Assembly (NCBI GenBank): GCA_973895155.1
Contig: OZ316892.1
Location: forward strand, 27,032,001 to 27,096,000
Direction of reading: 5' to 3'
DNA from: Marsupella aquatica
Lineage: Eukaryota > Marchantiophyta
DNA length: 64,000 nt
Positions within the stretch are counted from its first letter, which is position 1. Each line of letters starts with the position of its first letter. Positions 1-13,077 of the stretch are shown in pieces. Under the pieces are notes generated by a model. It saw nothing but the letters and a program-made list of their open reading frames with translations. It did not search any database and was not told the origin of the DNA. A program made the translations under genes and the position numbers.

Positions 1-78
1 TTTGTTATTGTACTCATTGTTTTGAAGGGTCTGAGATTGCTGACTACTGTGAACACCCTTGGCGTAAATCTGGTTCAG
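1..78 (+). CDS. Cys-rich exon fragment, 3' end only
   Basis: The frame starting at base 3 is open and rich in Cys and His: CYCTHC near the start, then a later C and H. It ends at a plausible splice donor (TCAG|GTAGGC, GT at 79-80). The spacing suggests a zinc-binding segment, but I do not recognise the family. The rest of the gene lies left of the window. Coding status rests only on the Cys pattern and the donor site. Confidence 0.25.
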
Positions 79-488
79 GTAGGCCTTTATTTTGTCTTGT
101 AAACTTATGACATTTTGCTTTGTACAATTCAAGTCTCCTTCAAATAACCATTGCCACTTACAATTAATATGAAATGAGATTAGGTGACGTACCCAAGTAA
201 ATAATTTATGATCAAATTGCTAATATGTCATATGTTTACCTGTTGTTGGCATGCATGTACTATTCTATTGGCAATGAAGGGTAAAGTGGGAGCTGCCTTT
301 ACCTCAGTTGGAGTACTGTACCTCAATTGTATGTCTATTCTTCACTTGTGCACACATTTGCTTCACATGACGGTCTAGAGGATGGTATGGAAGAGTTTTG
401 GAGTTGTCTAAAACAAATTCATATGCTCTGCAAGATATCATAGAAGGTAGATGTGCAACTGTGTTTTTGATTAGGTAGTGCTGCAATC
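79..488. other. non-coding stretch upstream of the first transposase
   Basis: This is AT-rich and has no reading frame I can support. It is either an intron or intergenic DNA followed by the 5' leader of the transposase that starts at 489. Confidence 0.4.
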
Positions 489-3400
489 ATGGCTTCTTCT
501 AGCCAGGCTGGATCACATAACACTGCACATACAACAGAGGCAGACAACCTGAGAACTTTACCTCTTTCCTATCCTAGTCGAATACAACGTCGTGATGATA
601 ACTTATGGGCTCGGGAACAGACAGCTTGCTCTGGTAGTGCTGATCATAGAATGTATTGCTCTTGCATGCAATGCAAAGGGATTGTTAAGACTACTCGAAA
701 GACCAGTCGACAACATCTTCTTAAGAATGGCCGCTACCCTGCCTATCGAGTGTGGGTAGGAGAGGGTGAAGATTCTTCTGATGAGGAGTGGAGATCCAAT
801 TACATCCGTAACTCTGGTCCAGAGGCACTGAGGGCAGGAATGTCTCGAGAGGCATTCCACTCAGGCCAACCAGCAATAGACATTGAGGAGCAGGTCAGAG
901 TTTTGCTTCAGGAGACATTGGCAAGAGCTTCTGAAGAGTCTGACGAATTTGTGGATAATGATCCTCCTTTTGATATGGATTCAATGTTTCAAAATGATGA
1001 GATTGAGGTAGATCCACCCTCTGTTGAGACCAGTCATGAGGACACACCTACAACAGGGCGTCCTATGAATCCTGTCCCTCTGCAAGGGTCTTTAGAAGAA
1101 GCAATGAGACCCTTATTTCCAGGCAGTAAGACAGATGTAGTTTCCTTCATGTTGTTGTTTTTAAACATCTGTCACAACAATAGGTTCTCAAACACGGGAG
1201 TGAATGCCATGCTGTCTTTGTTGACTGAGCATGGAATGCCAACAGAGCACACTCTCCCTAAGAACCTATATGCTGTAAAACAATTACTGAGAAAATTGGG
1301 TTTAGACTATGAGAGAATCCCAGTCTGTGAGAATGGATGTATGTTATTTAGAAATGAGACTGTAGAGTTGGACAATTGTTCCAAGTGTAATCAACCAAAG
1401 ATGAAGTTAGTGGGGAATTCTTTACAGCCTGTGAAGGTCTTGAGATATTTCCCTATAATCCCTCGATTGAAGAGATTGTATACTACTAAGGGTACATCTA
1501 AGCTAATGACTTGGCATCATGAGAACAAGAGCAAGGACAACATGGTTCGACATCCAGCAGATTCAAAGGCATGGAAGCATGTGGACACAGAAATTGACCC
1601 TACTTTTGCTGCTGAGCCAAGGAATGTGCGAATGGGATTGGCACTTGATGGGGTAAATCCATTTGGGAATAATTCTACTGCCTGGTCTACATGGCCAATC
1701 CTGCTGTTGAATTATAATATCCCTCCTTGGCTTTCCACAAAGAAGTTCTTTGTCATGCTGGCTCTTCTAATTCCAGGTCCTGTGTCTGTAAGCGAGGAAC
1801 AATTTGATGTATACATGGCTCCACTTGTGGATGATCTTGAGACATTATGGTCAGAAGGAGTAGACTATTTTGATGTTCTACCAAGGCTAGGATTGCAGCA
1901 ACAGTTCAAGCTAAGGGCTTCAATATTGTGGACAATCAATGATTATCCTGCATATGGATTAGTCTCTGGACAACAACATGCAGGGTACAAAGGATGTGTG
2001 GTTTGTGGGCCAAATTGTGTGGCACATGGTTCAAAACAGTTGGGCAAGTTACTATTTGCTGGCCATCGTCGCTGGTTACCACAGAGGCACTATTTTTGCA
2101 AAGAGGAAGTGGCAAAATACTTTAATGGTGAGGTAGAGGCACGAGCTGCACCGTGTAGAGTGTCCAGCTCTGATAGGAAACGTTGGGGAGAAAAGGCCGC
2201 TAAATATGTGGAGAAGAACCAGGGAATGCGATGGATGATGAAAACTCTCCAGTAAAGAAGAATGGAGTGAAGAGGGTTACTGGATTATACAAGTTGCCGT
2301 ACTGGAGTGTAAGTATCTGGTTCCCCATACTGCTTCCCTCAGTGTGTAATGTTAAGTAGCAAAGAGTAACATTTCTTATTCTAATTTAGTTTGTACTAAA
2401 CTGTGCGTCCAATGCAAAAACTTCTCATCAACCATTGTTTGGATCCCATGCACTGTGAGAAGAATCTTGCACACAACATTGTGCACACTATTTTGGGGAC
2501 AAAGGATACTCCTTCTGTTCGAGAAGACATGAAAGTCATGGATGTGCGGGAACACCTGTGGCTGGTTTCAAATCCAGATCCAAAAAAAGATTCAAAGATC
2601 ATGCCGCCAGCCCCATACTGCCTCAGTACGACAGAGAAGACTAAGTTCTTAGAGGTATTGTTGACCTTTAAAGGGCCCACTGGTTTCAGCAGTTCTCTGG
2701 CTAAATGTGTCACAGTTAAGAAGAAGTTATCAGGGCTGAAATCTCATGATTTCCATCACCTCATGCAACAAATCCTTCCATTGGCAACAATGGGATTACT
2801 TGATGAAGGTGTTCGGTTGGCCATAGCCAGAGTGAGCAATGTGTGGCGTACCATCTGTGCCAAGGTTTGGGATCCCTCACAGTACGACTCTATGATGATG
2901 GATGTTGCATTCACACTCTGCCTTATGGAAATTCATTTCCCACCAAGCTTCTTTGATGTCATGACCCATCTATTGATTCATCTGGTTCAAGAACTAGACA
3001 TCTGTGGTCCAGTGAACATTAGATGGATGTACCCAATAGAAAGATATCTAAAGACCTTGAAGGGTTATGTTCGAAACAAGGCACGTCCAGAGGCTTCCAT
3101 GGCTGGAGGCTACCTTCTGGATGAATCTTTAGGATTCCTTTCTGAATACATGATCGATGTTAAGGGGACAGGAATGAGAACATGGGACTTGGAGGAGAAT
3201 CCTAGTGTTGCAGGCATTGTCTTGGAAGGAGCTGGAAAATAGATCACCTTGGAGTGGAATGATATGATAGCTATGCATCATTACATACTGGAGAATGAAG
3301 AGCTGGTGGAACCATGGTATAGGTATGAGCATGGTTTATATTGTTAAGTTCTCTGTTGTTTTTTTAAAACAAAATTGAGTTTTGAGCAGAAATTGTGTGG

Positions 3401-4274
3401 GCCTAGGAGCTGACTGTCATTATTGCCATGCAGGGTTTATGATGATCAAAAGGAGGCAGTTACCAAGCACAGAGCAGATTTCCGGAAAGAATGGATGAAG
3501 AATCCAGGAAATCGGAGGAATCCTGTGCCTTATCCCTCTGATTTGGATGAGTTGCCTCCTTTTAGAGAATGGTTTGAAGTGACAATTAGAAGGCATAATT
3601 TTGAGAATGAGTTTGAACGAATGGTGTTGGCAGCGTATAGTGTACCACCTAGTCTGAAGGCACTACGGTACAGGGCCTGTAGAGCCTATGGGCACCATTG
3701 GAGGACCATTCCATCACTAGGTTCCTTGATTGATTGTGACTCATCTGGGTTCAAGACTTTTGATTCTGGGATGGCTTGTACATTCACTGAGAAGCGGGTC
3801 ATTAGGTCAGGGGCAACAGTAGATGAATCTGTACAATATGTGGGGGTGTTGACAGACATCTTAGTGTTGAACTATGGGCCTCTGATAAAGGAAGTGGTCC
3901 TTTTCAAAGGAAGGTGGGCAAACCCATCTTGGACTCCCAAAGCCACTGCAAGTATGAGATATGATGCGTCTGGATTGTGGCAAGTAAATTTTCAGAAGGA
4001 GCTAGGTGCTTCCAAGAAAATGGACTATGTATTGCCACGACAGGTAGAACAAGTGTTTTTTTACCCAAATGATAAGGGGATTGCATGGAGAACAATCCTC
4101 GATAAGGAATCCAGGTCTACAAGGGTGCTGGGTGATTACATGGAAATTGATTTCCATGATACTATGGATGACAATGCTAAGTTTCACATAGAGTTGCCAG
4201 AAGCCTGTACAACTAGACAGGAGCCTGGACCAAGTACTACAGACAAAGGAAAAAGAAAGTATAAAAGAAAATGA
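489..4274 (+). pseudogene. CACTA (En/Spm) TNPD-type transposase, copy 1, decayed
   Basis: This is a transposase of the plant CACTA superfamily, which cuts and moves elements with CACTA ends. Exon 1 starts at ATG 489 and has an N-terminal Cys/His segment (CSCMQC), an acidic SSDEEW patch and a Transposase_21-like core. The core includes LALDGVNPF (likely first catalytic Asp), PPWLSTKKFFVMLALLIPGP, and a DYPAYG motif. The donor is near 2308. Exon 2 (about 2403-3322) carries DPMHCEKN and the DUF4218 hallmark (MTHLLIHLVQELDICGPVN, then RWMYPIERYLKTLKGYVRNK). Exon 3 (3434-4274) has a DUF4216-like segment (YVGVLTDILVLNYGPL) and a Lys-rich tail. Damage: a frame change near 2222-2255 (coding resumes in another frame as SPVKKNGVKR), a disrupted exon 1/2 join, and an in-frame TAG at 3240-3242. 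The exon 2/3 splice (AG|GTATGA to ATGCAG|GG) keeps the frame and matches copy 2. Not functional as read. Confidence 0.88.
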
Positions 4275-4364
4275 ATGGTTTGAAGATATTGTACAGTCCG
4301 GTTTCATTTAGTTGGAAGTGGGATCATACTAACATGGCATGCCATGGTCTAGCAGTGAATGCAG

Positions 4365-4937
4365 CGAATACCTCCATATGAGGAGGAACGAAATCAGAAG
4401 GTAGCAGCCAACAATAGAAAATTTAGGGAGATATTTGGATCAAATTTCAATTTCATGTGAGTATAATCTTGCATGTTGTTTTGAATGTGCAAAGATATGT
4501 TAACATTGCTCATCAGCAATATTAGTTGGTTTTTGGTACTTGTCATTCATGAATTGATATTCTCTGATGTAGACTGGGTGCAACACAGACCATAGGGGGC
4601 AAGAAGGAAATAAGTGCACGTCGAACTCCTAGAAGTGAGGTTACCACACAGAGGAGACAGAGTTCCAAACTATCAAGAATTGCCTCAGTGAGTATGGCAG
4701 AGTCTGGTGATGAGGGCTCTGAATCAGATTATGACACTGATGCTGAGTACAGTGAAGATGAGAAACCAGAAAGTTCATCCAAGGTGAGATTCCTATTACA
4801 TTTCACCAACATTATGAGGAAACTATAGACATTGGTAGTGATTCTGTTTAATAACATTGGTTTTAACTTGATCTGGACAGGAACATCTGCAACCTCCATC
4901 TAAGAGCTTGGCAGATGCAAAAGAAACCCCTACAAAG
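4365..4937 (+). CDS. downstream exons of a CACTA-associated gene, truncated
   Basis: Three short exons read in one consistent frame: about 4365-4456, 4573-4783 and 4881-4937, each with fitting GT/AG borders. The product is hydrophilic: a KR-rich part (SARRTPRSEVTTQRRQSSKL) followed by an acidic Ser/Asp/Glu stretch. Such proline/arginine and acidic tails are common in plant CACTA accessory proteins, but I cannot assign a family. Coding stops exactly where CACTAG begins at 4938. This argues that the next element inserted into this gene and that its remainder is missing. Confidence 0.45.
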
Positions 4938-5300
4938 CACTAGTAGAAATCGGGGGGTATTTAGACCCCATTAAACGACTATTCAGTACCGTATAGGACT
5001 TGGAAACGACTGGGAAGGACTCTAGTCCTTTATAGGATTGCGAGTCGTATGTTTTGTTACTATAATCAACTGAGTCCTTTATAGAACTGGTTTATAAGTC
5101 GTTTAATAGACTGGATTTTCAGTCTATTTTAGTCTTTGTGTGGGTAGCTTTGGTGAGTCGTTTTTAGTCTTTTATGGGCTGCGATGATGAGTCGTTGGGA
5201 ACGACTAAAAAGGTTATGGAGGGTAGTCTTTAAATATACTTTGTGGGGTATGTATAAGTCTTTTATGTCAACTGGATATGAGTGATGAAGACCCCACTAT
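4938..5300 (+). repeat. CACTA left terminus with subterminal repeats
   Basis: The terminus reads CACTAGTAGAAATCGGGGG, a typical plant CACTA terminal inverted repeat. The next roughly 350 bp hold many short copies, in both orientations, of AGTCGTT/AACGACT and AGTCCTT/AAGGACT. Examples lie around 4975, 5010-5030, 5045, 5080-5110, 5155, 5190 and 5205. Dense short inverted and direct subterminal motifs are the transposase-binding region of En/Spm elements. The 3 bp before it are AAG (4935-4937). Confidence 0.8.
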
Positions 5301-5704
5301 ACTACTTGGAATGAACTCACTCTATAAGTTCACCATTCATCATGTTAACATTAGAATACATAGTTTCAGAAAGCCATCTTCTATACCATGTACACTAATA
5401 TGAATTCACAGATTCAAACTTCATAGACTACAAAGAAGGTCACAAAGTATTCCTCTATACCATACACACTAATACTGAAATGATAAAATAGATTCAAGTA
5501 TCATAGACAATCACCATAGAGCCATAGTTTGACATCAATCACTTGTTTCATACATACAGAATTCAGAAATATCAATGTCACACACAACGTCTCCTTCATC
5601 CTCTTTACCAAATGGAAAAATTGGTACAGATATTTCTTGGATCTTTCCAAGGCAATGTCAAAATGTGACACAATTCACATGATGCTATCTACACTTGCAT
5701 TCAG
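5301..5704. other. non-coding, subterminal or 3' flank of TNPA-like gene
   Basis: This AT-rich DNA lies between the subterminal repeat block and the 3' end of the leftward TNPA-like gene. I see no convincing coding frame. It probably contains that gene's 3' untranslated region. Confidence 0.4.
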
Positions 5705-8700
5705 TCACTGCAGACTAACACACTCTGATGGCCAGAGCACAAGAGATCCTACTGCATCTGCAATTATTTCCTGAGGTGGATCATCGTCTCTATTCGGAAA
5801 TGGCAAATTACAATCAGATACAATCACTGTAGTCAACAACACTACTACATGGTCATCCGGGACCACTTTGCCATGGAATTTTGCATGATCCGGTCGCAAA
5901 ATGCCTGTACCCACACATACCTGCGAGTCATCCTCCCATGATAGAAGATTATGGACTGGCTCTGCTGTGGCTATCACCTCCACCTTACCCTGGCTGTTTT
6001 TCTTGGCTTTCCTGGGTGGCTTATACATGATATTATTCATACCTTGGTTGCGAGTCATGACTTTGGCACGAGTGTTTTGTGCTGGTGATCGAGAATTGGC
6101 TACACTCTTCTTCAAAGAATCTGCATCCATATTTGACACTTCTGATTGTGTAGCAGGATTTCCCTGCGACATCATCTCAGTATCTGCCAACATTGTACTT
6201 GCTTCAATTGAAGCATCTACAATCTTACTTGCATCCAATGTTGCTCCCAAGTTTCGACGTCGCTTCACCCTACTCCCACTTGGTTGAGAGTCTGTCAACT
6301 CTGCATCAACTACAATTCAGTGTCATGTCCAACATAAGTCAATCACTCATCACATGTGCTAAATGTACATGTCACCAACCACAAAGTTGTCACTATCTCC
6401 TTACCATTATGAACAGCCTTCTTCCCCTTCTTTGCCATTGCCATATGCTCCATGTCTGCTTCTGTTGATCAATAAACACACCACAATATTCAGGTTGAAT
6501 CTATTAACCACTAAATTGTTGCTCAACATTCATATAGAGGAATTTAAAGCATCAGCTTACCTGATACCTCCTTGGCTATGGTCACTGAGGCACTGGGCAC
6601 ATCTTCTTCATTATTGCTCTTTGAATCACCTGATACATCAATCATGATGTCACTTCAGATCCCAGTTCATCCAACCAGTTCTTACAGAAAAGATTACCTC
6701 CAACCGGCTTAAGCTTCACAAAACTCCATGCACTTTTCAAATGTAATGTATTGGATCATAGCAGGTTACCTGTCTCAGCAACCTTCTTGCCCTTCTGCTT
6801 ACTGATTACAGGGTCCTTCTCTGCCTCCACTCTTCCTGCATTCAAACCATTCACTCAATTCATGAAAACTTACTTCTAACATTTGAACATAGGACACAAT
6901 GAACAATGGGCCGGTGTCATTTCCATACCTGTGTCAGATTTGCCAATTCCCTTTTTTGTTAACAAGGGCACACTTTGTACAATGTTGCCCTCATTGTTTG
7001 GTTGGGAACCACCCAATTTTTCAATCACAAGCTTGAAATTAGATTCCACTGATGCAAGAAGGTTCGCTACAAATGCCTCCACAATATCCAAACGATCAGC
7101 CAATTTACTTTCCACTCGAGGGAGTCCACACTCTAATGACTTCAACCGTTCACACATCTCTGTGAGAGTTGTAACAGTTCCCTGTCATAACACAGCTTAC
7201 ATATCTCAGATAACTGTCCCCAAGAACTGGTTGCTTACTTCCTACTACATTTCTTTCTGATGCTCAAGGCCAAATAGTCACAGAACATACAGAATTACAA
7301 CATAATCACCTGTTTGGAAGTTACACTTGTCACCTCACTCCTTTGTTTCATGAACTCCTCTCTCACTTCTTGTGCTGATGGTTCTTCACCTGTCAATTTC
7401 TTCTGCAGTCCACATCAACATACATATGAATGAAACCAAGTGTTGATTGTCAATGAAAATGTAATAATGGTAGCAAGATGATAAGTTTGAGGCTTACTAT
7501 CAGGCATGTCACTGCCTTACCAATTGTTCTTTCACTGGAGCATAACTTCCTCTCCCAGCCTGTGAAAGGTGTTTCACTTTGCCTCGAGCATTTGACATCA
7601 GTTCACTCTTGCTCTGTCCAGCCTCCGACATGAACCCTTTGATTAACCGTGTCCATTGATCCAGTTCCAATGATGGGGGTGGTGGCATTCTCCTGTTAGA
7701 ACCATTGTCTATCCACATCCTTTTCAACCTATGCCTCTCTTGTTTCAAAATCCTCATTGCATAATCTGATATGCAATCTTCAACTGGGCCCTTACCATCA
7801 TTACCAACATACTCCCACCGTTCAAGAATGTCCTTGCAGATAGCAGCCCAATCAGCTTTGTTCTGACTCCTAAACTCTGTAATGCTCAAATCTAACCAAC
7901 GCAATACTTCTCCTCTTAGGTCAGAATGCCAACGGTTCTTACCATCACATGTGGGAGTTATCCAACCTTCGGAATTCACTTCTACTTTACCAAATTTGTT
8001 ACTGTCTCCTGCCTTGGTACTCCCTGAAGCGCTACTAGGTGTCCCTCCACGGCCTGGTGTCCCCCCACGGCCTGGGGTCCCTCCACGGCCTGATCTCCCC
8101 CCACGGCCTGGATTGCATTGTCCAAACCTCCCTGGAGTCCCTGCACATTTACAGGATCCATTTACAGTCACTTACATTAGGTAAGTATGAATCATAAATC
8201 CCGCTGCCAAATATACAGTGGACTTCAGAGCAATTCTGCAATGACCAAGTTACCTCTCCCTTGGCGCATAGATGGTTCTGGACCACCTGTCCTATTGCTT
8301 TGTCTTGATGAATTAGGGGCGTTTCTCCCGCCTGTGAATGATTGCCTCCTATCTGAACGTGGATGGCCTTTGTTGTTTTCGTGATTGTCCCAATCAGAGT
8401 CTGCATACCAACAGGTACATGCCACACTCATGGACCTGTAAGATAAACTCTTTGCCCTAGCTACACATCAGATAAGTGCATATTGAGCTAAATCTCTACT
8501 ACCATCACAAAATCACTAGCACAAGGCACTTACTTGTCCAATCATCCTCCTCACCTTTCCATTGCCCTCTGTACCCGTCTCTACCACGCTCTGGGTGTTC
8601 ATATTCATCCCATCCATCTTCTGCTCCATCATAGTCATCATCATAATTATCAGGCGTCCCTTGCCAATAACTCTGGCTCCTTCTAGGGTATGGATTATGT

Positions 8701-8876
8701 GATTTCTCTCTAGCTGCCCACCTACCTGGGACTTGATGAGGGCCCTGTGCATCTTGCACAGGTGCATTTTTCTGTGAGCCCCCTGCATCTGGGTCTCCAT
8801 CCATATCCAATCTTTCCTCTTCACCCCACTCTCCAAGCCCCATGTCTGTCTCCATGTCATCACCCTCTTCCCCCAT
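5705..8876 (-). CDS. TNPA/Ptta-like CACTA accessory protein, multi-exon
   Basis: This is the second gene of an En/Spm-type element, likely a DNA-binding partner of the transposase. Exons I can support on the minus strand are about 8876-8533 (acidic, then Arg/Tyr-rich), 8408-8256, 8140-7523, 7402-7310, 7181-6929, 6837-6771, 6630-6562, 6464-6405 and 6312-5705. Most have clear GT/AG borders. The 8140-7523 exon starts with a GRGGTPGRGG repeat and carries the Transposase_24 (Ptta/En/Spm) region: WITPTCDGKNRWHSDL, then an Asn/Lys-rich end. Several short exons hold KKGKK-type basic patches. The last exon ends with a region like the C-terminal domain of many CACTA proteins (VGTGIL, then LPFP and LVLWPSE). 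I saw no in-frame stop inside these exons, so the gene looks better preserved than its neighbours. Start codon choice (8876) is uncertain; an upstream exon is possible. Confidence 0.72.
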
Positions 8877-9053
8877 AGCTTCTGCACAGCACCCACAACC
8901 AAACAGGGAGAATCAGCACACTAAATTCAAAGTATCAATCAATTTCATGCATATCCAACTATCCTAAACATCATTCCAGGCAGCAATTCCCGTTATGTGA
9001 CTCTGTGCAGGTAGTCATCCTCAACCTCATACTTGCCAATCGCCAGCTGTTGC

Positions 9054-12000
9054 CTATTGCAAATCATCAACCTCATCATATTCCATTTGCCCAGGTTCAT
9101 CATATGTCTCTCTCAATGTTAAGGGGATGTAGTCAGTCCCTGCCCGAGTTGGAAGTACAGTCTCATGACTAGGATGCTCGAATGCAGCATGGTCATCCAA
9201 ACTGAACTCTACTTTACTTCCATCCATCCGCCTGTTCCGTGCTTGGCTATGGCATACCACCCTCTAGCCATGTGACTCCTCCACATCTGCAAAGAAAGCC
9301 TGTTCAACTTGGCTAGGGAAAACAAAAGGCTCAGACCATTCTGGTACTCTGGACCTAAAATTGGCCAACAAGAACCCATCATGATCACGCTTCATGGTGG
9401 CCCTTGGTCTCTGCCACTCTGATTTCACCCATGATCCCTTCATCAATATCACTGGGACACTTGTGTTACCATAATTCAACACCCAAATGTCGGTCAACTC
9501 CCCCACGTAACCCATCTTCATCCACCCCCTCTATTCTTCAGAGGTTCTCTGCTCAAACACAGAAATCAAACCACAATCATATGATACACAATGGTCACCC
9601 TGCTCATCCCTCACTAGATAATGATTTCCATAAGCTCTCATCCGTTTGTAGGTCAGAATAGACAATCGTGGTGGCACAGATAGAAGATACAAATCCTTCT
9701 CCATATCTGGGTGATGTCTACTATGCTCTCGAATTGTCACCCGAATCCACTGCTCGAACTGTGGGAAGGGATCCTGCTGCCCAGAGTGTGCAGCTTTTTG
9801 CATATCATATTCCCTGCATTATGAGGTACAGGCATAGTTAGGTCTAAACAACACATGACAACCTAAGATCACCCTTGGAACAGACAAGAAGCATCACAAC
9901 AAAGGCAAGTCAATTCAATCACTCACCTCCACCATGGTTGCATAGGCTCTGTGTTTGCCAGCACATATGAATGAGCCTTGTCTCGAATCGCAACAGGCAG
10001 CTGAACAGCACGTCCCACACCTTCAACAACCTCGCCACTCACTCCATCATCTTCACCAGATTTCCAAACTCTTGTCATAGCTTCACCAGACCCAGCCATG
10101 TACTCTGTTAGGAATCCCAACGTCTCATCCTTAATGTACCCCAATGCCATGGAAGCCTCTGGCCTGTAGTATGTTCTCACATGACCTTTCAACAACTTCA
10201 TGTATCGCTCCATAGGGTACATCCATCTGGTACTGACTGGCCCATACTGCCCTAGCTCTTCTACCACATGGATTAGGAGATGAGTCATAACATCAAAGAA
10301 AGCAGGGGGGAAGTATATCTCCAAGTCACAGAGGACATAAGCAGCATCCTGCTTCAACTGCTCCAATCCTTGGGGATCCCACACTTTCACACATATACGG
10401 CGAAATACATTGCACAGTCGAAGAATGACATTACGGACTGGTTTCTGCATGAGACCTCTGAGGCATAGGGGCAGAATGTGCTGCATCAACACATGGTAGT
10501 CATATGTTTTCATACTGCCAAGTTTATTCTTTGTAATATGCTTCTTGAAGGCACCAGCATAGCCAGAGGGCACTTTCAGACAGCTCAATCTATACAAGAA
10601 TGTCTTCCATTCATCCTGTGTGCACACATAGGGAGCTTGGAACTTGAGAAGTACATTGGGATTGCTTGCATGGGGCTTCAACCAAAGGTGAGGGCGAATC
10701 CCCTTCTGTTGCATATCAGCTCGAACTGCTCCTGTATCTTTCTCACCCGACAAGAACTTCAGCAAGCTCTCACAAATATTTTTCTCAATGTGCATGACGT
10801 CCACATTGTGTTTGCTGGGCTCGAATTCCTGCACTCCACAAAGCAAAGAATTCAACAACAGAAACACTAATTAACCACATAGGAGGATTGTAACCAACAT
10901 CAATCCACCATTGCTCCAATCTAAAATTGCAATCATACAGGGGCTGGAGGCTAAGTACATTACCCTCCAGTACTCCAACTCCAAGTCCATCAAGGTCTGT
11001 CTTTTCACACCGTGTTTCACCACTGGATCCTCAGGTTCTCGATCAGTGGCACTTCTCTTGTCCCAATCAGCCTTCCTGGCTGCCCACCTCAGGACTTGCT
11101 CTCTGGTGACCCTCTGTGGTGGGCCACGAAGCTCTGTTTTGTTGTTGAAGTGTGCAATTTGAGACCGTGTGTGCCTGTAAGGATGATCAACAGGCAGATA
11201 CCTTCTATGCCCCTGAAATTTCATACTGTGCAGGGCATGCGACCACTCACTTGTCACATTTTTCCCACATGGTGTGCACCCCACATAGCCCTTTGTCACT
11301 CGTCCAGATATGATGCCATGGCCTGGGTAATCTGCTATATCCAGCAAACAAATTGCATGCAGTCTAAAGGGGCTGGGTCGAAGAAGCCCCTTCAGAACAT
11401 CATGGGTTAACACCCCTTCTATCCACAAAGTCTTCCACTCTTCCACTGCTGGAGCCAACATGATATCTATGAATTGCTCGGTCACAGAAGCTGGTCCAGG
11501 GATTAACAGCACCATCATGACAAAAAACCTCTTTGTAGTCATCCATGGGGGAAGGTTGTAATTTAGCAGCGTAACCGGCCAACATGAATAACGGTTGTTT
11601 TTGTCTCCAAATGGGTTTACTCCATCCAGTGATAGACCAAATCGAAAGTTCCGCTTCTCTGCAGCAAACTGTGGCCACCTCTCATCAACAAATTTCCAAT
11701 GGTTGGAATCTCCAATGTGACGCTACAGGCCATCACTGCTCTTGTTATCAGGAGTCCATGTCATCAGCTTGGAAATGGCAGGGCATCTAAACAGACGTTG
11801 TAGTCTAGGAATGAGAGGAAAATGACGAAGAACCTTGGCAGGGTGTGTACATTTCCCTACATTCTTGTACCTGTGCTTACCACAATGAGGGCATGTCAAT
11901 TTATCTGCAGGCTCTTTGCGAAAGAGAACACACCCATCAGGGCATGCGTCAATAGACACATAGTTCAGCCCAAGGTTAGACATCAATTTCCTAGCCTCGT

Positions 12001-12751
12001 ACATATTTTTTGGAATTGAATTACCATCTGGTAACACATTTCGGTGCAGGAAGGTCAACAACTCTGTCACAAATATATTGGGAACATTGTGATTGCCACA
12101 GATGTTCAACAACACGACAAAACCCAGCTTGGAGCAGTTCGACCCCTCGTAGATAGGAATGCAAGCTTCTTTGATGTGTTTTGGGCCCCCAAACACCCAC
12201 TCCCTCTCTGCTGCACCTTCCCCAATGTCAAAGTCAGGTTGAGCTTGGCCGTCGCCAATGTGTGGCTGTGGTTCATTGTCCTCTTCTGATTCCACTGTGT
12301 CGTAAAAAGCATCAAGGTCTTCAAAAATCTCTTGAACCATTCTTGGGACATCCATCCCACCGTCCTTAGTGACTGCCTCTGCATCTCCATCTTGGTCATC
12401 CACGTTCTCATGTTGGACCCCAGGACCATCCTCTGCACAGTCTATGTCCTGCTCTACGTAGTCTCTACGCCTAGCTGTATTAGAATCCACAAAGTCAGCT
12501 CTCCACTCTTCATCAGAGGAGTCTTCTTCTGCTGGTACATTCCAAACCCTCCACCGAGGGTGCCTTTCATGCCGCAGCAGGTGAAGGTGCACAGTGTTCA
12601 AACTCAACGACTTGAATCCTTGGCACTATGTGCATGGGCATCTCATCCTCCTACTCCTACCTTGGGCGGCCCGGGCTTGTTCACGCATCCACAATTTAGA
12701 ATCATGATGCCTAATCCTAAATGGGTTGTGAAGAGGCAACCTTGGAGCCAT
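9054..12751 (-). pseudogene. CACTA TNPD-type transposase, copy 2, with in-frame TAGs
   Basis: Same family and exon plan as the copy at 489-4274, on the opposite strand. ATG at 12751 opens MAPRLPLHNPFRIRHHDSKL, matching the start region of copy 1. Exon 1 (12751-10964) includes the SSDEEW patch, LSLDGVNPFG (likely first catalytic Asp) and MTTKRFFVMMVLLIPGPA. Exon 2 (10828-9927) has HNVDVMHIEKN and the DUF4218 hallmark (MTHLLIHVVEELGQYGPV). Exon 3 (9813-9054) has the DUF4216-like YVGELTDIWVLNYGN. Donors and acceptors are canonical (AG|GTGAGT at 9927; GTGCAG at 10829-10834). The frame is otherwise conserved but is broken by TAG at 12626-12628, 11723-11725, 9531-9533 and 9264-9266, with homologous sequence continuing after each. 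The frame ends at another TAG (9054). It lies directly upstream of the TNPA-like gene in the same direction, the usual En/Spm order. Confidence 0.87.
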
Positions 12752-13077
12752 CACTATACACACGCACTCAGCACCCTGTCATTTTATTATGCAAGTGAAA
12801 AATACACTTCCTGTTAAGGATTTCACCCCCGACTGTACTTGCCAAAATACGTAACGTTCCAAAAAAACAAAAAAACAAAAAATATAGGTGCCTGAGTCAT
12901 GTACCTATTCTCAAGTGAATGAGACAAAATTCCTAAATGTTTGAGGGTGTCAACTCCTCCGCTGTCCTCACATGTACTGCCTCTGCACGTACATCCATGA
13001 CCATATCAGAGTCCAATCATGTATAGTCATAGACACAGGTGCCAGGTGCGAGACCGGTGTGAGATGTCCTCATCTTA
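12752..13077. other. non-coding spacer upstream of TNPD copy 2
   Basis: The spacer between the TNPD start and the next leftward frame holds an A-rich run (AAAAAAACAAAAAAAC near 12865). No gene is seen. It probably contains the TNPD promoter, but I cannot name its elements. Confidence 0.35.

Noticed and set aside
8036-8110. Minisatellite or CRISPR-like repeat (CCACGGCCTGG units)
   Set aside because: The short GC-rich tandem units encode GRGGTPGRGG in the TNPA-like exon. There are no spacers and the context is eukaryotic.
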